Below the pieces are notes generated by a model, which was not told the DNA's origin, did no database searches, and worked only from the letters and a program-made list of their open reading frames with translations. A stretch of DNA of 64,000 bases, from assembly GCA_904066235.2 (NCBI GenBank), contig CAJFCV020000005.1:9915501-9979500 (forward strand), written 5' to 3'. This document shows, one piece after another, positions 42,171 through 53,919 of this stretch (the first letter of the stretch is position 1; every line of letters starts with the position of its first letter). Source of the DNA: Bursaphelenchus xylophilus (taxonomy: Eukaryota; Nematoda; Chromadorea; Rhabditida; Aphelenchoididae). A program made the translations under genes and the position numbers.

Positions 42171-42761
42171 CAAGGAAAGTACTTTTATGGGGGCTCCTAC
42201 TTTTTGACGGGACATATCTCAAAAAATCAGAAAAAATGTGCTGATCAAGGATATATAAATCATAGCTGCCCATTTTAGGTTTTTAAGGGTGAAAATGCCC
42301 AAAAACTGGTTTAATTTCCCTACAAAAGGCAGACATTCGAAACGATAAAAAGAGCACTCGATCTCTTCCTTCGGAAGAGAGCGGTGTGGCCGAGTGGTTA
42401 GTGCCGTAGTCTGGGAATCAAGAGGGGGGACGCCGCACAGGTTCGATTTCCCTTTTGGGCTGAATCAACTTCTTTGAAGTTGAAGGTCGGAAAAATAAAT
42501 TTTTGGGCCCAGACTGTCTTATTACGTCTTAGAAACTCAATAAACACCATTTTAAGCCAAAATAAAAATTGTAAACCTTTGAAAAAATTAAGCGAAAAGG
42601 GGTTCATATAGGACTTTAAGTCAACTTCCGACTGAGTTTTCACCCCTAAAAACCTAAAATGGGCAGCTAAGATCTATATATTCTTGATCAGCACATTTTT
42701 TCTGATTTTTTGAGATATGTCCCGTCAAAAAGTAGGAGCCCCCATAAAAGTACTTTCCTTG
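42171..42761. repeat. Foldback element with 127-bp arms around a tRNA-like core
   Basis: The left arm 42171-42297 and right arm 42635-42761 are inverted copies. The outer 78 bp appear identical (CAAGGAAAGTACTTTTATGG ...) and the inner part has a few differences. The 337-bp core contains the tRNA-like sequence at 42380-42455 and short Thr/Ser-poor AT-rich DNA. No transposase. It could be a MITE that captured a tRNA-derived element. Confidence 0.75.
42380..42455 (+). pseudogene. Degenerate type II tRNA (Ser/Leu-like)
   Basis: TGGCCGAGTGGTTAGTGCC is a good A-box and D-arm of a tRNA-Ser or tRNA-Leu. GGTTCGATTTC is a damaged B-box (consensus GGTTCGAATCC), with a long variable-arm-like GGGGGGACGCC between. 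The acceptor stem and T stem do not pair and the anticodon stem is poor, so it is not a working tRNA. Confidence 0.65.
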
Positions 42762-42764
42762 TGA

Positions 42765-44140
42765 AATTTAGCATAAAACAAAGTTCTACGACACATTTTA
42801 AAATTAAAGGTAAAGGACGACACAAACAACATACAAAACCTACATTCCGCCATTTCCGTTCTTCGACGGCCCAAAGAAGGTCGTTGGTCAAGGAAGCCAA
42901 CAGAAACATGATTACTTTTTAGGTAGATAGCATGAATACCACGTTCGAGTCATTGGACTAAAGTTTTACAAAGTTTCTTACAATGTAAAGCCAAATGCGG
43001 CTCCTTTTCCTTGCAATCAATTTTATCGATTTTTTAAAAGTTTTTTTTTGTGTATTACTGTAGCAAAGATTGAAACGGTACTTGACTGATGACTAGAAGA
43101 ATAAAATAGTCTAATAAATTATTGCCTGCGGGCTTAAGCACCCATAAAGCACTCCGAAAACCGCAACTACGCAATATATTTTTTAGGATGTTTAATAATT
43201 GATAGCAGTAAATAAAAAACTTTGAGCGGCTACACAGCGCCGACCTATAAAAAGTCAACGGCCCCCGCTTCTCTCCAGCTTTTCGCTCTTCAAGTGTTAG
43301 AGAAACCGAAAAACAGTCAGTCTTTGGTTCCGAGTTGTATAAGGGGTTTTTTGCGGATCTGCAAACATTGCGATCACTCTGAATACCGCTGAAAAATGTC
43401 ATAACCAGCTTACAATGGGTGAAAAGATGGGTTTAAAAGAGTGGTGACGAAAGGAGTTGAAGAAAATAAAAGAGTGAGGCAAAGATGATGACGAGATTAC
43501 TTTTAACGTGACTTTGAATTGCTGTGGGAAAAAAATGCTACCGATTTATGATTTAGTATAATCTATAAAAGGAAAGAAAGAGTTAGAAAGGGCAAATCAG
43601 AGCACTTTTTTACATGGGGAGGCAGAAGTGATTGAAAGAAAAAATAAGTTTGTACAGTAGGACCTCTATACCACAAACCATCTAAAAATTTATCTAAAAG
43701 TAAGTCCCTTGAGCCAATTTTAGAAGAAACGTGGATCACACAAACCTTCAATTTCAAACAAAATCGCTTCATTATGTATTTAAAAACACTAAAGAAAACG
43801 AACGGTCAAAACATGGACTTGCTGCAATGCCGGAACAATGTAGGCGGACTATGAAGCTGAGAAAGGGACCCTGTGGGCTCAAATCAAATTTTCTATTAAA
43901 GGGTATCAAACAGTCCAAAACGAAAAGTTGTTTTTGAAAGGAACGGTTGTCACTTCTATAGTATGCATTTTCCTACCCAAAAGTTTCAAAGAAAGTGTTC
44001 CATAAAAGAATGCGTTGTATCATTGAGTTATCTTTTGATATCAGGTCCGGAGCCCAAACTCTACCTTTCCTTTTAAGTTATAGGTGATAAATTAATTAAC
44101 TTCAAACTTAACCAAACCTCCAACAAAACAAGAAAATGTA
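42765..44140. other. Intergenic, no confident gene
   Basis: Open stretches at 43055-43402 (minus) and 43731-43937 (plus) have no domain, no splice context and low-complexity composition. I see no gene. Confidence 0.35.
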
Positions 44141-44142
44141 AT

Positions 44143-44287
44143 ATCAGTCCATCGGGAAAAAATGTGGATTTTTCGCAGCAGAATGTCTCGTCTTATTGCA
44201 GTCGCGCATCAAATCTCCAACCCTGGCTAACCATGCGATGGGAAACCCCAATGCGCGACCAATCCACATTATTTTCCCGACAGGCTG
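44143..44287. mobile_element. Foldback MITE, family M1
   Basis: Ends ATCAGTCCATCGGGAAAAAA and CACATTATTTTCCCGACAGG bound a 145-bp foldback of the GTGGA subgroup. Confidence 0.75.
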
Positions 44288-44968
44288 AAAACGGCTTTGA
44301 CGGCAAAGAAAAATCCAAACAAATCCATAGCTGCCTTATTAACACCAGACACACAAGCTCCAATGGCCAGCAACACGCACCTACACCCTACTACGTAAAA
44401 AGTAAAATTCATCTCGTGAATAATAGCCGAGTTAAACGAGTGAACACGAAACGAACTAGAAACCTATGAAATGGCCAAAACAATTTTATGTTTTTCTATG
44501 AATGGGAGAAATTTGTAGTTATCCAACAACAACGAAAAAAATTTGAAACAAGAGGACTTTTATGCTTTAACTTTGAGTTTGGCTTGTATGTACATATTTT
44601 GAGCAAAAAGACGATCTATAGATAAGAAACTCGCGCAAAAACAGGCCAAATTGAAAGCGTATTTCCAAAAAACACAAGCGAACACTTTCACAAGCATTTT
44701 CGAACATAACAAGGCTCTGAATAACTGTATAAACTTATTTACAACTATGCCCTTTGAAGCGCTTTAGGCTCAACGCACTAATAATGCACTTGTTGAACCC
44801 CCATCAACAATAGTATAAGAGATCTGATTGAAAGGTTTTGTAAATATCCGCTGAGGAAACAGCTGAGTTTTGAGAGACGTCTTCAGGCTGTTGAGCTATG
44901 CGCAATCTTTTTTCCCGCGCTTTTTAATTGTTTGTTCAAACTTGTAAACATTGAAAAACTTTTTGGGA

Positions 44969-45226
44969 ATGAAAGGTAAGTAGAAGCCAAGACTATTTTG
45001 CAAAGATTTACATGGTGTTTTTATTGTATTTTTAGAGCGCATTCGGGTAGGAGGTCCGGTTCATAACAAGAACGGTTCTCCTGTTGTAAGCACCTGATTT
45101 TCCTTGAATCTTGCCTGGGTAATCTAGGCGGAGTGCTTTCCCGTATCTTGCAAGGATCGCCAGAATCACAAAATTTTCAAAAATGAACTGACTTCTTGTT
45201 ATCTACACAGCCTAAAATCAAAGTAA
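44969..45226 (+). CDS. Possible 51-residue three-exon micro-gene
   Basis: ATG AAA G (44969-44975), 45036-45085 and 45128-45226 join in frame through GTAAG/TTTTAG and GTAAGC/ATCTAG introns. The product begins MKERIRVGGPVHNKNGSPV and continues AECFPVSCKDRQNHKIF. The middle exon is GC-richer than its surroundings. Very short exons can fit by chance, and no family is recognised. Confidence 0.25.
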
Positions 45227-46156
45227 TTGCTCTAAATTGCAAGTTGAAAATTTGTAAGTTGCGTCAATTTCCATCAAATTCTAAGCGGCTATATTTTTAC
45301 ATTTTTCCTGTCATCCTTAAAAATTCCATATTTTTGCAAGGGACCAATTGGCTTTACATTGTAAGCAACACTTTGCCAACATTATGAAATAAACCAGAAT
45401 TACTTTAGGAAGCTAGTTATCCAATAATTAGAACCAGTATTGTCCCATCGGATTAATAAACAGTAATAGCATTCAAGAGAAGGTCCTGAGTAATACTTGG
45501 AACTTCCAAGAGATGAGAATCCGATTACCACAACTATGTAAATAATTACACAGACACTGGCAAGTCGACAACTACATATATCACCTCTCCGCCTCCTTCG
45601 AACAAAAGAACACGGAGGAAACGTGACATCAACAAGTGACGCCTGCAACCTTGGAGATTGGTGCGCGGCAAATTTGGAGAAGACGGAACGTTGAAACATG
45701 AGACGAGCGAAAATCAACGGTGAATGATCGCCCGGCTCAAATGGTTGCGAGAACGCCGCTTCTGGACCGTTCTTTTGGGGTGTACTCTGTGTTGGAAGGT
45801 TTGGGGTAAATTACGGGGCCTTAAACTACTTTTTTAGGTCAATTTTTTAGTAAAATACTTGCCGATCTGCCTCAGATTCTCTAGGGGTCCAAAAAAATAC
45901 ACCCAAACCTTACCTCACTTTTGGGGGAACGGCTGGGCGGATGTGTCAGCAATATTAAATCAAAAAATGGATCGGCCAAGTCTACCTGGGGATTTTTGAA
46001 ATTGGACTTTATAACAACTTCTCAAGCGCTCTCAAATAACGTATAGCACATCCAATTTTGGGGTGCTTCGTTTTTGCACTTGCTAAGCAAGACCTACACC
46101 ATCCAAAGGAGTCGTGGGATCAGATGCCAAATCCTTGCAACAAAAAAATCGATCTA

Positions 46157-46310
46157 TTAGGTTGTCCAAGAAGTAATGTCGCTTTTCGAAATTCTTTTTT
46201 TAACAAAGTTTATCTTAGTAACAACAATCTTTTTGATCAAAGTAAACTCCGTGTATTTTAACACGCTCATTACGCTAATTGCAAATGACAATACTTATTT
46301 GACAACCTAA
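46157..46310. mobile_element. Mariner-type MITE
   Basis: TTAGGTTGTCCAAGAAGTAA on the left and ACTTATTTGACAACCTAA on the right form inverted ends of mariner type, each flanked by TA. At 154 bp it has no coding capacity. Confidence 0.7.
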
Positions 46311-46319
46311 TATTTTGCG

Positions 46320-47995
46320 CGACATTCGAAAGTGTAGCGCCAACACCGTTCTTTCCATGACTATCTCCCTTCACTAACCATGGCCCCAGCAAAATACCAA
46401 AGCTCTTGGATGCCTCCAAAGACTCCAAAGCTGTTTCGAAGAATCTAGATGCCCATTCATCCTTTTCCTAAGCCACTTAAGCGCGTGAAATAATTGCTAC
46501 AGTACCCGCCAAGACTCAATTACAAAGATCACCGCCCTCCAACTTACCCACAGAACCGGTCCACAGTGGCTCGCGGAATTACTGTAATTACAGTGGCTAA
46601 AGTAACTCACTGTGATAAAGTTACATTAACCGCTGTAATCATCGTAAATCCGCGGAGCCTCACGCGAAAGCAGTGAATTAAAGGGCCTCGGCGGCCATCG
46701 GGCCGGCCTATTTAAACAAACCTGCGACTGATGAACCCGAAGGAGGAAGGGAATTATGACTAAACGAGGGGGATTAATTTGCCCAAACTATCCGCCAATT
46801 TCGTATAATCTGCACATTGTAATGTTATGGGCGGCTTTGGTTCCCGAAATGGGGGGAGAGAGAGAGTTTTTACAGTAAGGTCGGGGTTGTAGGTGTTGAT
46901 GAAACCGCTGTTTGTCCTTATCAGCAAACACCTTCTCCTCCACACGGACATCTTTCGATTCATCCGAGATTAGAGCCGCAGTTCTAATCTCCAAATTCGA
47001 AACTGTCTAAAGCAGATTACAGGGGAAGTAAAACACTTACAATATGACATTACAACACTAACAGAGCTATATACAAAGGAAATTCCGGCCTCAAGACTTT
47101 AAGGAAAATAGATTTCCTCAATCTTGATCTCGTGGGCGTCCCCGGAAATTCTTAGCCCACGGGTTTCAGCGACAGCCGAGTCTGAAGTCTGCTTTCGAGG
47201 GAACGTGCGAGCTGGGAGTGTACGCCAGTGGGAAACAGTTCCCTTCAATAGTTCTGTTTTTCCTCTATAGAAAAGCAAAAAAAATAATCTCTAAAGGAAT
47301 GCGGAAATGCTGTACATTAACTATCGAGCCTGCTATTTTAGGGTCTCATATTGCTAAAAGGCCTCGATATTTTACAACATACAGAGCAACTGCTCAAAGT
47401 GCGACTCTCAGGGCTTGATGAAAGTAGGGACACATTTATATTTATGTAGATTTTTAGGTCGAAAGTTACTATAAAGTGAGAGACTTTCTTGTGTTTTACC
47501 TATTTCTATCATAGAGGGTAGTTTTTCCACAAAAAGTTCTTTCAGAAACTGGCGAAGCTTCCACGTAGTCTATCGGCCGCAAAGATTGTAAAATATCTCG
47601 GCTGCGCTTGCAAAGCACAAGCCAAAAATTTCAAGAATACAAATCTAATCCATGTCCGACGTGTGTGCAGAATACAGAAAAATTCTGGACGCTTGAGGCA
47701 CTTCCGTTTTTGGTTAAAAAAGACCCTGACATCTCCTGGAAAGCGCAATCCAATTGCTTTCAAAAGTGTTGCTCCAAGGATTTTCCCTTTAATTTTGCTC
47801 TACTTCAATTTTTCATCAATTTGCGGCCTGCTTAGAACGTAGGCAGCCCTCCGCCGTAATAGACGCTCATAATTCCCTATCCTACAACCTGGAAATCCAG
47901 CAACTTCTCCCAGATTAGGCGGACTACGATACTAATCTTGACATTCAAAACAAGTACGGTGGTTTACGCCGACGCCTCTTGCGGGCCGATTTTGG
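46320..47995. other. Intergenic, no confident gene
   Basis: No frame has domain or splice support. Short dispersed repeats of the CTTGCAAAGC type occur at 47390 and 47600. 46680-46730 is locally GC-rich. Confidence 0.35.
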
Positions 47996-47998
47996 AAA

Positions 47999-48082
47999 CA
48001 CGTGACATTTACAGCATACCGCTATAAATAAAGCGCCGAGCATCTCGCATGCGACGCTTGGCCGAAGAACATGGCCACTACG
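47999..48082 (+). promoter_or_regulatory. Orphan promoter-like block with mini first exon
   Basis: An E-box-like ACACGTGAC, a TATAAATA at 48023-48030 and, 41 bp later, ATG GCC ACT ACG followed by a GTAGGTG donor look like a core promoter and first exon. I could not find a downstream exon that keeps a frame, so the transcript, if any, is unknown. Confidence 0.3.
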
Positions 48083-48698
48083 GTAGGTGAAAGAGGAGCC
48101 GGCAGGAAAGCGGGATTAAGGCTGTTTAGCAAGAAGTTATGCGGAGATGAATCGGTATTACATCCGGTTTATATGGTGTCCCATTCGTAGGTCGGGGCGA
48201 AGATCTCTGTTTATCTTCGGTTTTACTATATTAATACGGGCAAATATTGTGGGCATTGTGAATTGTGGAGTAAATAGATGCCTTCTGACCCTTTCCTGAG
48301 CCTATTACAAGCAAACAAGCCGTTTTGAAAGAGTGTAAAATTAGCTATCGACATGCAATAACGACTTACAAATGGAGCTTCTTCGATTTTCAACATTTTT
48401 TACCACGCTTTTTCGGTCGAAATGTAAGTTTTTATGTAGTAGTGGAAGAAAAAAAAAACAAGTAGAAATACGATGACACTCGTATTGCTTTGTAAAATAA
48501 CTTGTTCGGAGAGTAACGAACGCCCCAAAATTCGCTCTCCATTCGAGTTCATCCGTCATGAAAATTCGGATTATCTGCTATTGTTAGACAAAACAACGCA
48601 AGTTTTGTAAGTGCTAATGGGTCAAAGCTTTTTTTAGCAACCAATGTCTCGCAAAATAAGAAGAAAAATAAGAGAAAGTAAACAATTTTATAAATAAT

Positions 48699-48837
48699 AT
48701 CAGTGTGTCGGGAAAATAATGAGCACGCTGTCGCAACGAAAATTGCATCGCCGGTGAGGAAATGAAAGTGGAAAAATCCAACTGCTAACGCGATAGGCAA
48801 GCGAAATTGCGCTCATTATTTTCCCGACAGATTGATA
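48699..48837. mobile_element. Foldback MITE, family M1
   Basis: ATCAGTGTGTCGGGAAAATA and TATTTTCCCGACAGATTGAT bound a 139-bp copy with long inner complementarity (TGAGCACGC / GCGCTCA). Confidence 0.8.
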
Positions 48838-49389
48838 TTCAAATTTCTTTCAATATCATTCGTAAAAGTACTCCAAAATACGCATAAAATCCCTCAAAAA
48901 CACAAAAATAGCAAGATGAGTCATGGAGTTCATAGTGACAAAAAAATGTAAAGGTCCAAAATTTTGATCACATCATTCGCGCTCTCCACTTTTGCCAGTC
49001 ACACAACAGCCCATTTTCCTCCAACGAATTCCCGAGATTCCAGTAAAAACGAGGAAAAAAGTCGGCTCGTTGGAGCGAAGCTAACATGTGAAAGTGATCG
49101 GCGGTAAATTTTTGTCATTTTCAATGACTTTTGCGAAGAGTAGAAAGAGAAAGTGGAAAGTTTACAATGTCTGGAATTGAGTGAAAAACTGGATCATATT
49201 TTTATTGGAGTGGAAGGCGGAAAGGGATTCTTTTGAATAACTTGGGGACAGGATGCCGTTGTAAGCTATTATTCGTTTTAATTTCTTGATGATTCTGTGC
49301 CATATCTAGCCCAAAAAATCTACAAATGTGTCACGTGGCGTTTTCCGGACATGGCTAAAGTTTTTCCAGGTGTTTGAAAATGTGAAGCC

Positions 49390-49612
49390 ATCAGTTTAAT
49401 GGCAAAATAATGAGTACAATGTTGCTACGCGATTAGCTTCGCTGAATTGAAAAACATTGATTTTTCCCGCGATACAATTCAATTGATGACCTTTACTTTC
49501 TTTTTTCGTTACTTCGCGGGACACTGGTTGCTAAGAAAAGCTCTGACCCATTAGAGGTTAAAAAGGTTGCGTTGTTTTTCTGACGCTCATTATTTTCCCG
49601 ACAGACTGATAT
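49390..49612. mobile_element. Enlarged foldback MITE, family M1
   Basis: The left end (ATCAGTTTAATGGCAAAATA) is diverged and the right end (TATTTTCCCGACAGACTGAT) is intact. At 223 bp it is about 70 bp longer than typical, so it carries an internal insertion near 49500-49580. Confidence 0.6.
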
Positions 49613-50274
49613 TTCGATAACACAGCCCCAAGGCGGACATCAGAGAAGAGACACTAGAAAAAAAAAGCAATAACCGCGATGGAAGACCGGAAATACTTGG
49701 AGATACGATAGAAAAAATGATGACGCAATAGTAATACTTTGCCAAAAGAACACCATAGACAGACACATAGACGTAAAAATTACCATTGTGCTTTCAACAA
49801 GAAATTTAAAAAAAGAGTAAAAAGCAGTGCACTTCAAATTATGTAGAATCCACTACGAAAGAACATTACAACGCTGCAGCTCGGCTTATAAAACCACCCC
49901 CAAAATTAGCGGAATGGAATGTAAATTGAAATTCTCCCAAATTCAACGTGCAACCTTCAAGGAAAGGGCATCCAAATCGAATAAAAAGAATTTGTATTAT
50001 GATGAATACCATTCTGATCCAACATTGATCTTTTAAGAGAATTTAAAGACCTTTCTGCGGTTTTATGTCACACACACAATAGCTTGAGACGTAAGGTTTG
50101 CAAATAAACAAACAAGGAGGCGTTTTAACATGGAATACGGCTTACAGAGCGTGTCATTTTACAAATGCCTCTATAAAAAGGAAAAACATGATTTGATCGC
50201 GGTTTTGCAAAACAAGTCCAAAAATATTTTGAATTTTACAAAGGTACATGTGTCTCGAGAATTGAGCAATCCCG

Positions 50275-50427
50275 TATCAGTCTGTCGGGAAAATAATTAG
50301 CACGTTGGTTGCGTCGTTGCAGTGAAAAGTAAATAATTTGCTTTTGCCGCAGCACGATTTATTTTCTCGGCGGCGATGTGATTTTCGAAGCGACAGAGTG
50401 CTCATTATTTTCCCGACAAACGGATAT
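50275..50427. mobile_element. Foldback MITE, family M1
   Basis: ATCAGTCTGTCGGGAAAATA and TATTTTCCCGACAAACGGAT bound 153 bp; one of the best-preserved copies. Confidence 0.82.
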
Positions 50428-50429
50428 CT

Positions 50430-51850
50430 TAAGTGTGGCAAATTTTTCGAATCCTCGTTGAAATTTGGCACAGATATTGGGCATAAACGCTATGTCAAGT
50501 ACAGAAAGTTTGTAGAGCTATGTCATGTTCAGAAAGGTTTTAGCTTGCGCTTTCCGCACCGAGATTTTCAATGATCGATGCCGCAAAGAGATTGCGCAAA
50601 ACTTGGGCAACTGTCAGAGAAAAAATGCTTTTTTGTCAAATTTCTGGAAATTTTCGAGGAAAAGTATGAGCAGCGTTTTTTTGTGGGAATATTACACGTT
50701 TCGTTAAGCATTACCAAACAAAATTTTCACTTCTAAAAAACTGAATTTTGACGAACTTTCGGGCTAAAAAATTCGGGTTGTTTTTGCAATGCGCAAGCTA
50801 AAAACATAGGAAACAAGTATCTTGGAAAAATTTTATTGAAATTCACGTCAAGCTTTTTAAAATCATAGCGTTACATTTCAAGCACTTCAATTGTTAATTT
50901 ATAATTAGAAATTCCGTAAATTTGTCCCCCTAATATTTACAATTGCGATTGTAAACACGTCCCTTCCCCCAAAAAGTCAACTTTCCAATTTGTTTCATAA
51001 ACAGATTGACGTTGTACAATGGAATCATCGGGAGGATCCCGGTCTGATTTCCAATGTTTGCGCAGCTCTTTTATTAATCATTTCTCCATCGGATGAACGG
51101 GAGCCGACGAACAATACAAAACACATAAAACTGCGAGGATAGAGTGCCCATTACTGCGGAATTTTTTGACTCGTTTGTTGAGAAGTAAATTGAAATTTCG
51201 AATTTTGACAAGGGAAGGGCTCCAATTGCGACGCACGAAAATTTTCTTTTAATTTAAGTAGCGCATAGCACACATATCACTTCCTGAAAGTTTTAGCTCT
51301 GACTTTTCAGCCGCAGTCGGTAAATTCAACGATCTTTACTGCCGAGAGAGCACGGGAAACGCGGAGAGTGGCCAGAGAAAAAATATTTTTTTGTCTCATC
51401 CAGAGAGTACGCTAAAAGTGGAGGGTGTTTTTAGGTCACATCTATGCCAGATTTGTACGAAAAAAGTTTTTTTTTTTGTGAAAACACTACCTTCTCTGAT
51501 AGAAATCGGCATGAAAAACGTCACAAATTGCAAAAAATGTAACATTTTGGCCAACTTTCCAACTGAAAATCTCCGCTTTTTCTTCAAGGTACAGGCTAGG
51601 ATCCTAGCACATAGCATAGAAGGAGTTAATCCAACGCTGTGCCAAGTTTTATCAAAATCCGTGCGTCGCACTTGAACTATATACTTCACCTGTAAAATTA
51701 AAGAAAAAACAGTTTTGCAAGAAAACGGAAAAACAGTGTTTATTAAATTTTTAACACAAACAAGTACGCTATTTGTCACTACCGGTAAACTATATATGTT
51801 ATTATTACAACAAGCTTTGCTGTATATTGCGTGCCAAATAAAAACGAGGT
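50430..51850. other. Intergenic, 3' of the glycosyltransferase
   Basis: Only dispersed repeats are visible (GCTTGCGCTTTCCGCACCGAG at 50543 and a related inverted copy near 50790). The open stretch 51396-51890 (minus) runs through repeat-like DNA and overlaps the last glycosyltransferase exon out of frame, so it is not a gene. Confidence 0.4.
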
Positions 51851-53875
51851 TTACGCCTTGAACTCGCCGCATTGTCCACGAGTTTTCCAATACGTTCGGT
51901 CCATCCGCCGTTTGAATCGATATACAACCTAAAAAGTCCGTTTTACAGAGTAAAAAGTTTCATAAATAGTCGCATTTTCACTTCTTTATACATAACAAAA
52001 CTTCTAAGTAACATTCTTAGAGTAACATATTTGCCTTAAAAAAGAGCATAAAAACTTCGCCTACCTCACGATAATGCCGTTGCGAGTGCTGCGCGCCCTT
52101 CTTCTCTCCCGCTGAAGCGCTCGTTTTGATTCCCGGATGTAATGTGAAGAGATCGTTGACCACCGCGAACTGAAACCCAGCTCTACAAGTCTCGTATCCC
52201 AGCTCGGTGTGGCCCCGGTGGGGATAGGGGAAACTCTCGTCATGCAGCGCGATGGCATCGGAATCCGCGACAAATTGCGGCTCCCATTCGCCGTTCGTGT
52301 ACGGGACAGTCTGAAATTTGGGGATTGAAAATGTTTGACGAAAACTTACTGAAAAAACAGATCCCTTTTCCAAATCTTCAGGGACTTTGAACCATTCGTC
52401 CAAATACGGAATACTATGGCCAGCGGCATAGAAGATTTTGTGGAATTCGACTGCTTGCTTTTTATCGAAGAGGATCTAAATGTAAAGGTGCAAAAATACT
52501 GCGGAATTGTACGTACTTTCAGTTCTGTTTTAGTTCTTGGCATGGGGACAAGCTCAGAGACTTCAAATCGTCGATGAACCAAAACTATTTTTCTCCTTTC
52601 TCTAAAAAATCCGCTAATTATGACCGCCAGTCTTGTAGAATTACACGAAGAATAAAGTAATCTTACTCAATCAACAGTTTCTGCGCCAGTGGAAGCATTC
52701 TCTCCACATATCTTGAAGCCGGAATATTCTCAATATCCGACGCAACAAACAGCCGGGTATTCATTCCAAATCTGGCCACATTCCTCAGCTGTTGACAGGG
52801 ATAGTTTGGGATATGACCAGCATGATCGTACATATGCTTTAGGTATTCGTAATCCGTACTAAGTTGGTCCTCACTGTAGACAAAGTCCTCACAGCCTTCG
52901 CTGGGCCGATCAAACAACAGATGGATACCAACCTTGCCGGTTTCCTTGACTTTGCGGTAGGATTCAAACTTGGCAAGGGCTTCCTGAAAAAGAAGAGTTA
53001 AGTGACCCATAAAAAGAGAAGGTCTCCGGGTTTATGGAAAGATTACTCACCATGAACGAAAGATTCTGCTCCTTTGTCGCATCATAGTCAAAATTCGGAG
53101 CCGGCATGTAAACTCCAATCGAGATCGGGCCATTCCACACTTCCACCAGCTCCTGCATGTACTTAATGAAAGGCATCGTCGAATGGACGACATAAGTAAT
53201 CGACGTGTTCCACTTGTCATCCGGTTTCCAATAATTGTAGGCAACACAGTAGCCTCCTTTGTAATGCGTGGACCTTATAACTTTGGCATTTTTGGGTAGG
53301 ACTCTCTCGTTATTAGCGGCTTCTTTATTGTTGCCCCGTTGACCGCCGCTTTCTTGGTCATCGTTTTCCTGGTCATTTGAGGCATCAGGGTTTCGACTGT
53401 CTTGCTCATCCTCTGGGTGTACAACCTTTGCCAGATTGTGAGCGACGTCTTGTCTGTGGGCATTATCTCCTCCATCCTCCCCATTAACTTCCGGTTTCAC
53501 CTGCCGCAGTCGATTTACTGCTTCTTTGAGTTTTTGCAGGTCGATTTGAAAGCCATGCGGTGCAACTGGTTTGTGAGGTGCAGGTGGCTCATGCTCCTCG
53601 CTCTCTGGGAATTTTTCCACAGCTTTGGGCGGATCCTCGCGCAATGGGACCTGTTCAAAAAGCCTTTGCCGATCCTCAAACGATTCGTGCGAATTCTAAA
53701 ACCCAAAACATTACATAAATAACATGGCAGCACATACCTTCACTGCATCAACTGGCGCATTTATATTTTTGAGCAATCCCAAATTCGGTTTGAAATTATT
53801 TTGCGACAACAGCAACATCAACAACAAACAGTTCAAGACTAACAATAACACATGATTCAGTCGAAACCTCAGCAT
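51851..53875 (-). CDS. GT49 glycosyltransferase (LARGE/B4GAT1-like)
   Basis: Seven exons (53875-53738, 53695-53051, 52983-52667, 52601-52517, 52475-52350, 52310-52065, 51928-51851) join in frame to 544 residues. A type II signal anchor (HVLLLVLNCLLLMLLLS) is followed by an acidic, Glu/Asn-rich stem to about residue 160. The catalytic domain then matches Glyco_transf_49: GGYCVAYNYW, WNGPISIGVYMPAPNFD, VGIHLLFD, NVARFGMNTRLFVASDIENIP, VLVHRRFEV, EPQFVADSDAIALHDESF and GFQFAVVNDLFTLHPGIK. This family adds glucuronic acid or xylose/glucuronate in matriglycan or poly-LacNAc synthesis in the Golgi, using UDP-sugars and a divalent metal. The metal motif reads D344-I-E. A TTATTTCAG acceptor 33 nt upstream of the ATG suggests trans-splicing. 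Confidence 0.9.
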
Positions 53876-53908
53876 TCTGGTGCTCGGAAAGCCAGCTTGA
53901 AGAGCGGC

Positions 53909-53917
53909 CTGAAATAA
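53909..53917 (-). promoter_or_regulatory. Putative spliced-leader acceptor of the GT49 gene
   Basis: TTATTTCAG on the minus strand, 33 nt before the start codon at 53875, with no coding exon upstream. Confidence 0.45.
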
Positions 53918-53919
53918 AA

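Noticed and set aside
42380..42455. Functional tRNA-Ser or tRNA-Leu
   Set aside because: Acceptor and T stems do not pair, the B-box is mutated and the anticodon stem is poor, so it is listed as a pseudogene.
43055..43402. 115-codon minus-strand open frame
   Set aside because: No domain, no splice support, and composition like the surrounding AT-rich DNA.
45400..45717. 105-codon minus-strand open frame with a hydrophobic run
   Set aside because: A plausible transmembrane stretch, but an Arg cluster and low-quality context; no family and no transcript signals. Left uncalled.
48699..50427. CRISPR-like array from recurring TCGGGAAAATAATGAGC words
   Set aside because: The words are inverted-repeat ends of separate MITE copies at irregular distances, in a eukaryotic genome; there are no regular spacers.
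51396..51890. 164-codon minus-strand open frame
   Set aside because: It overlaps the last GT49 exon out of frame and continues into dispersed repeat sequence.
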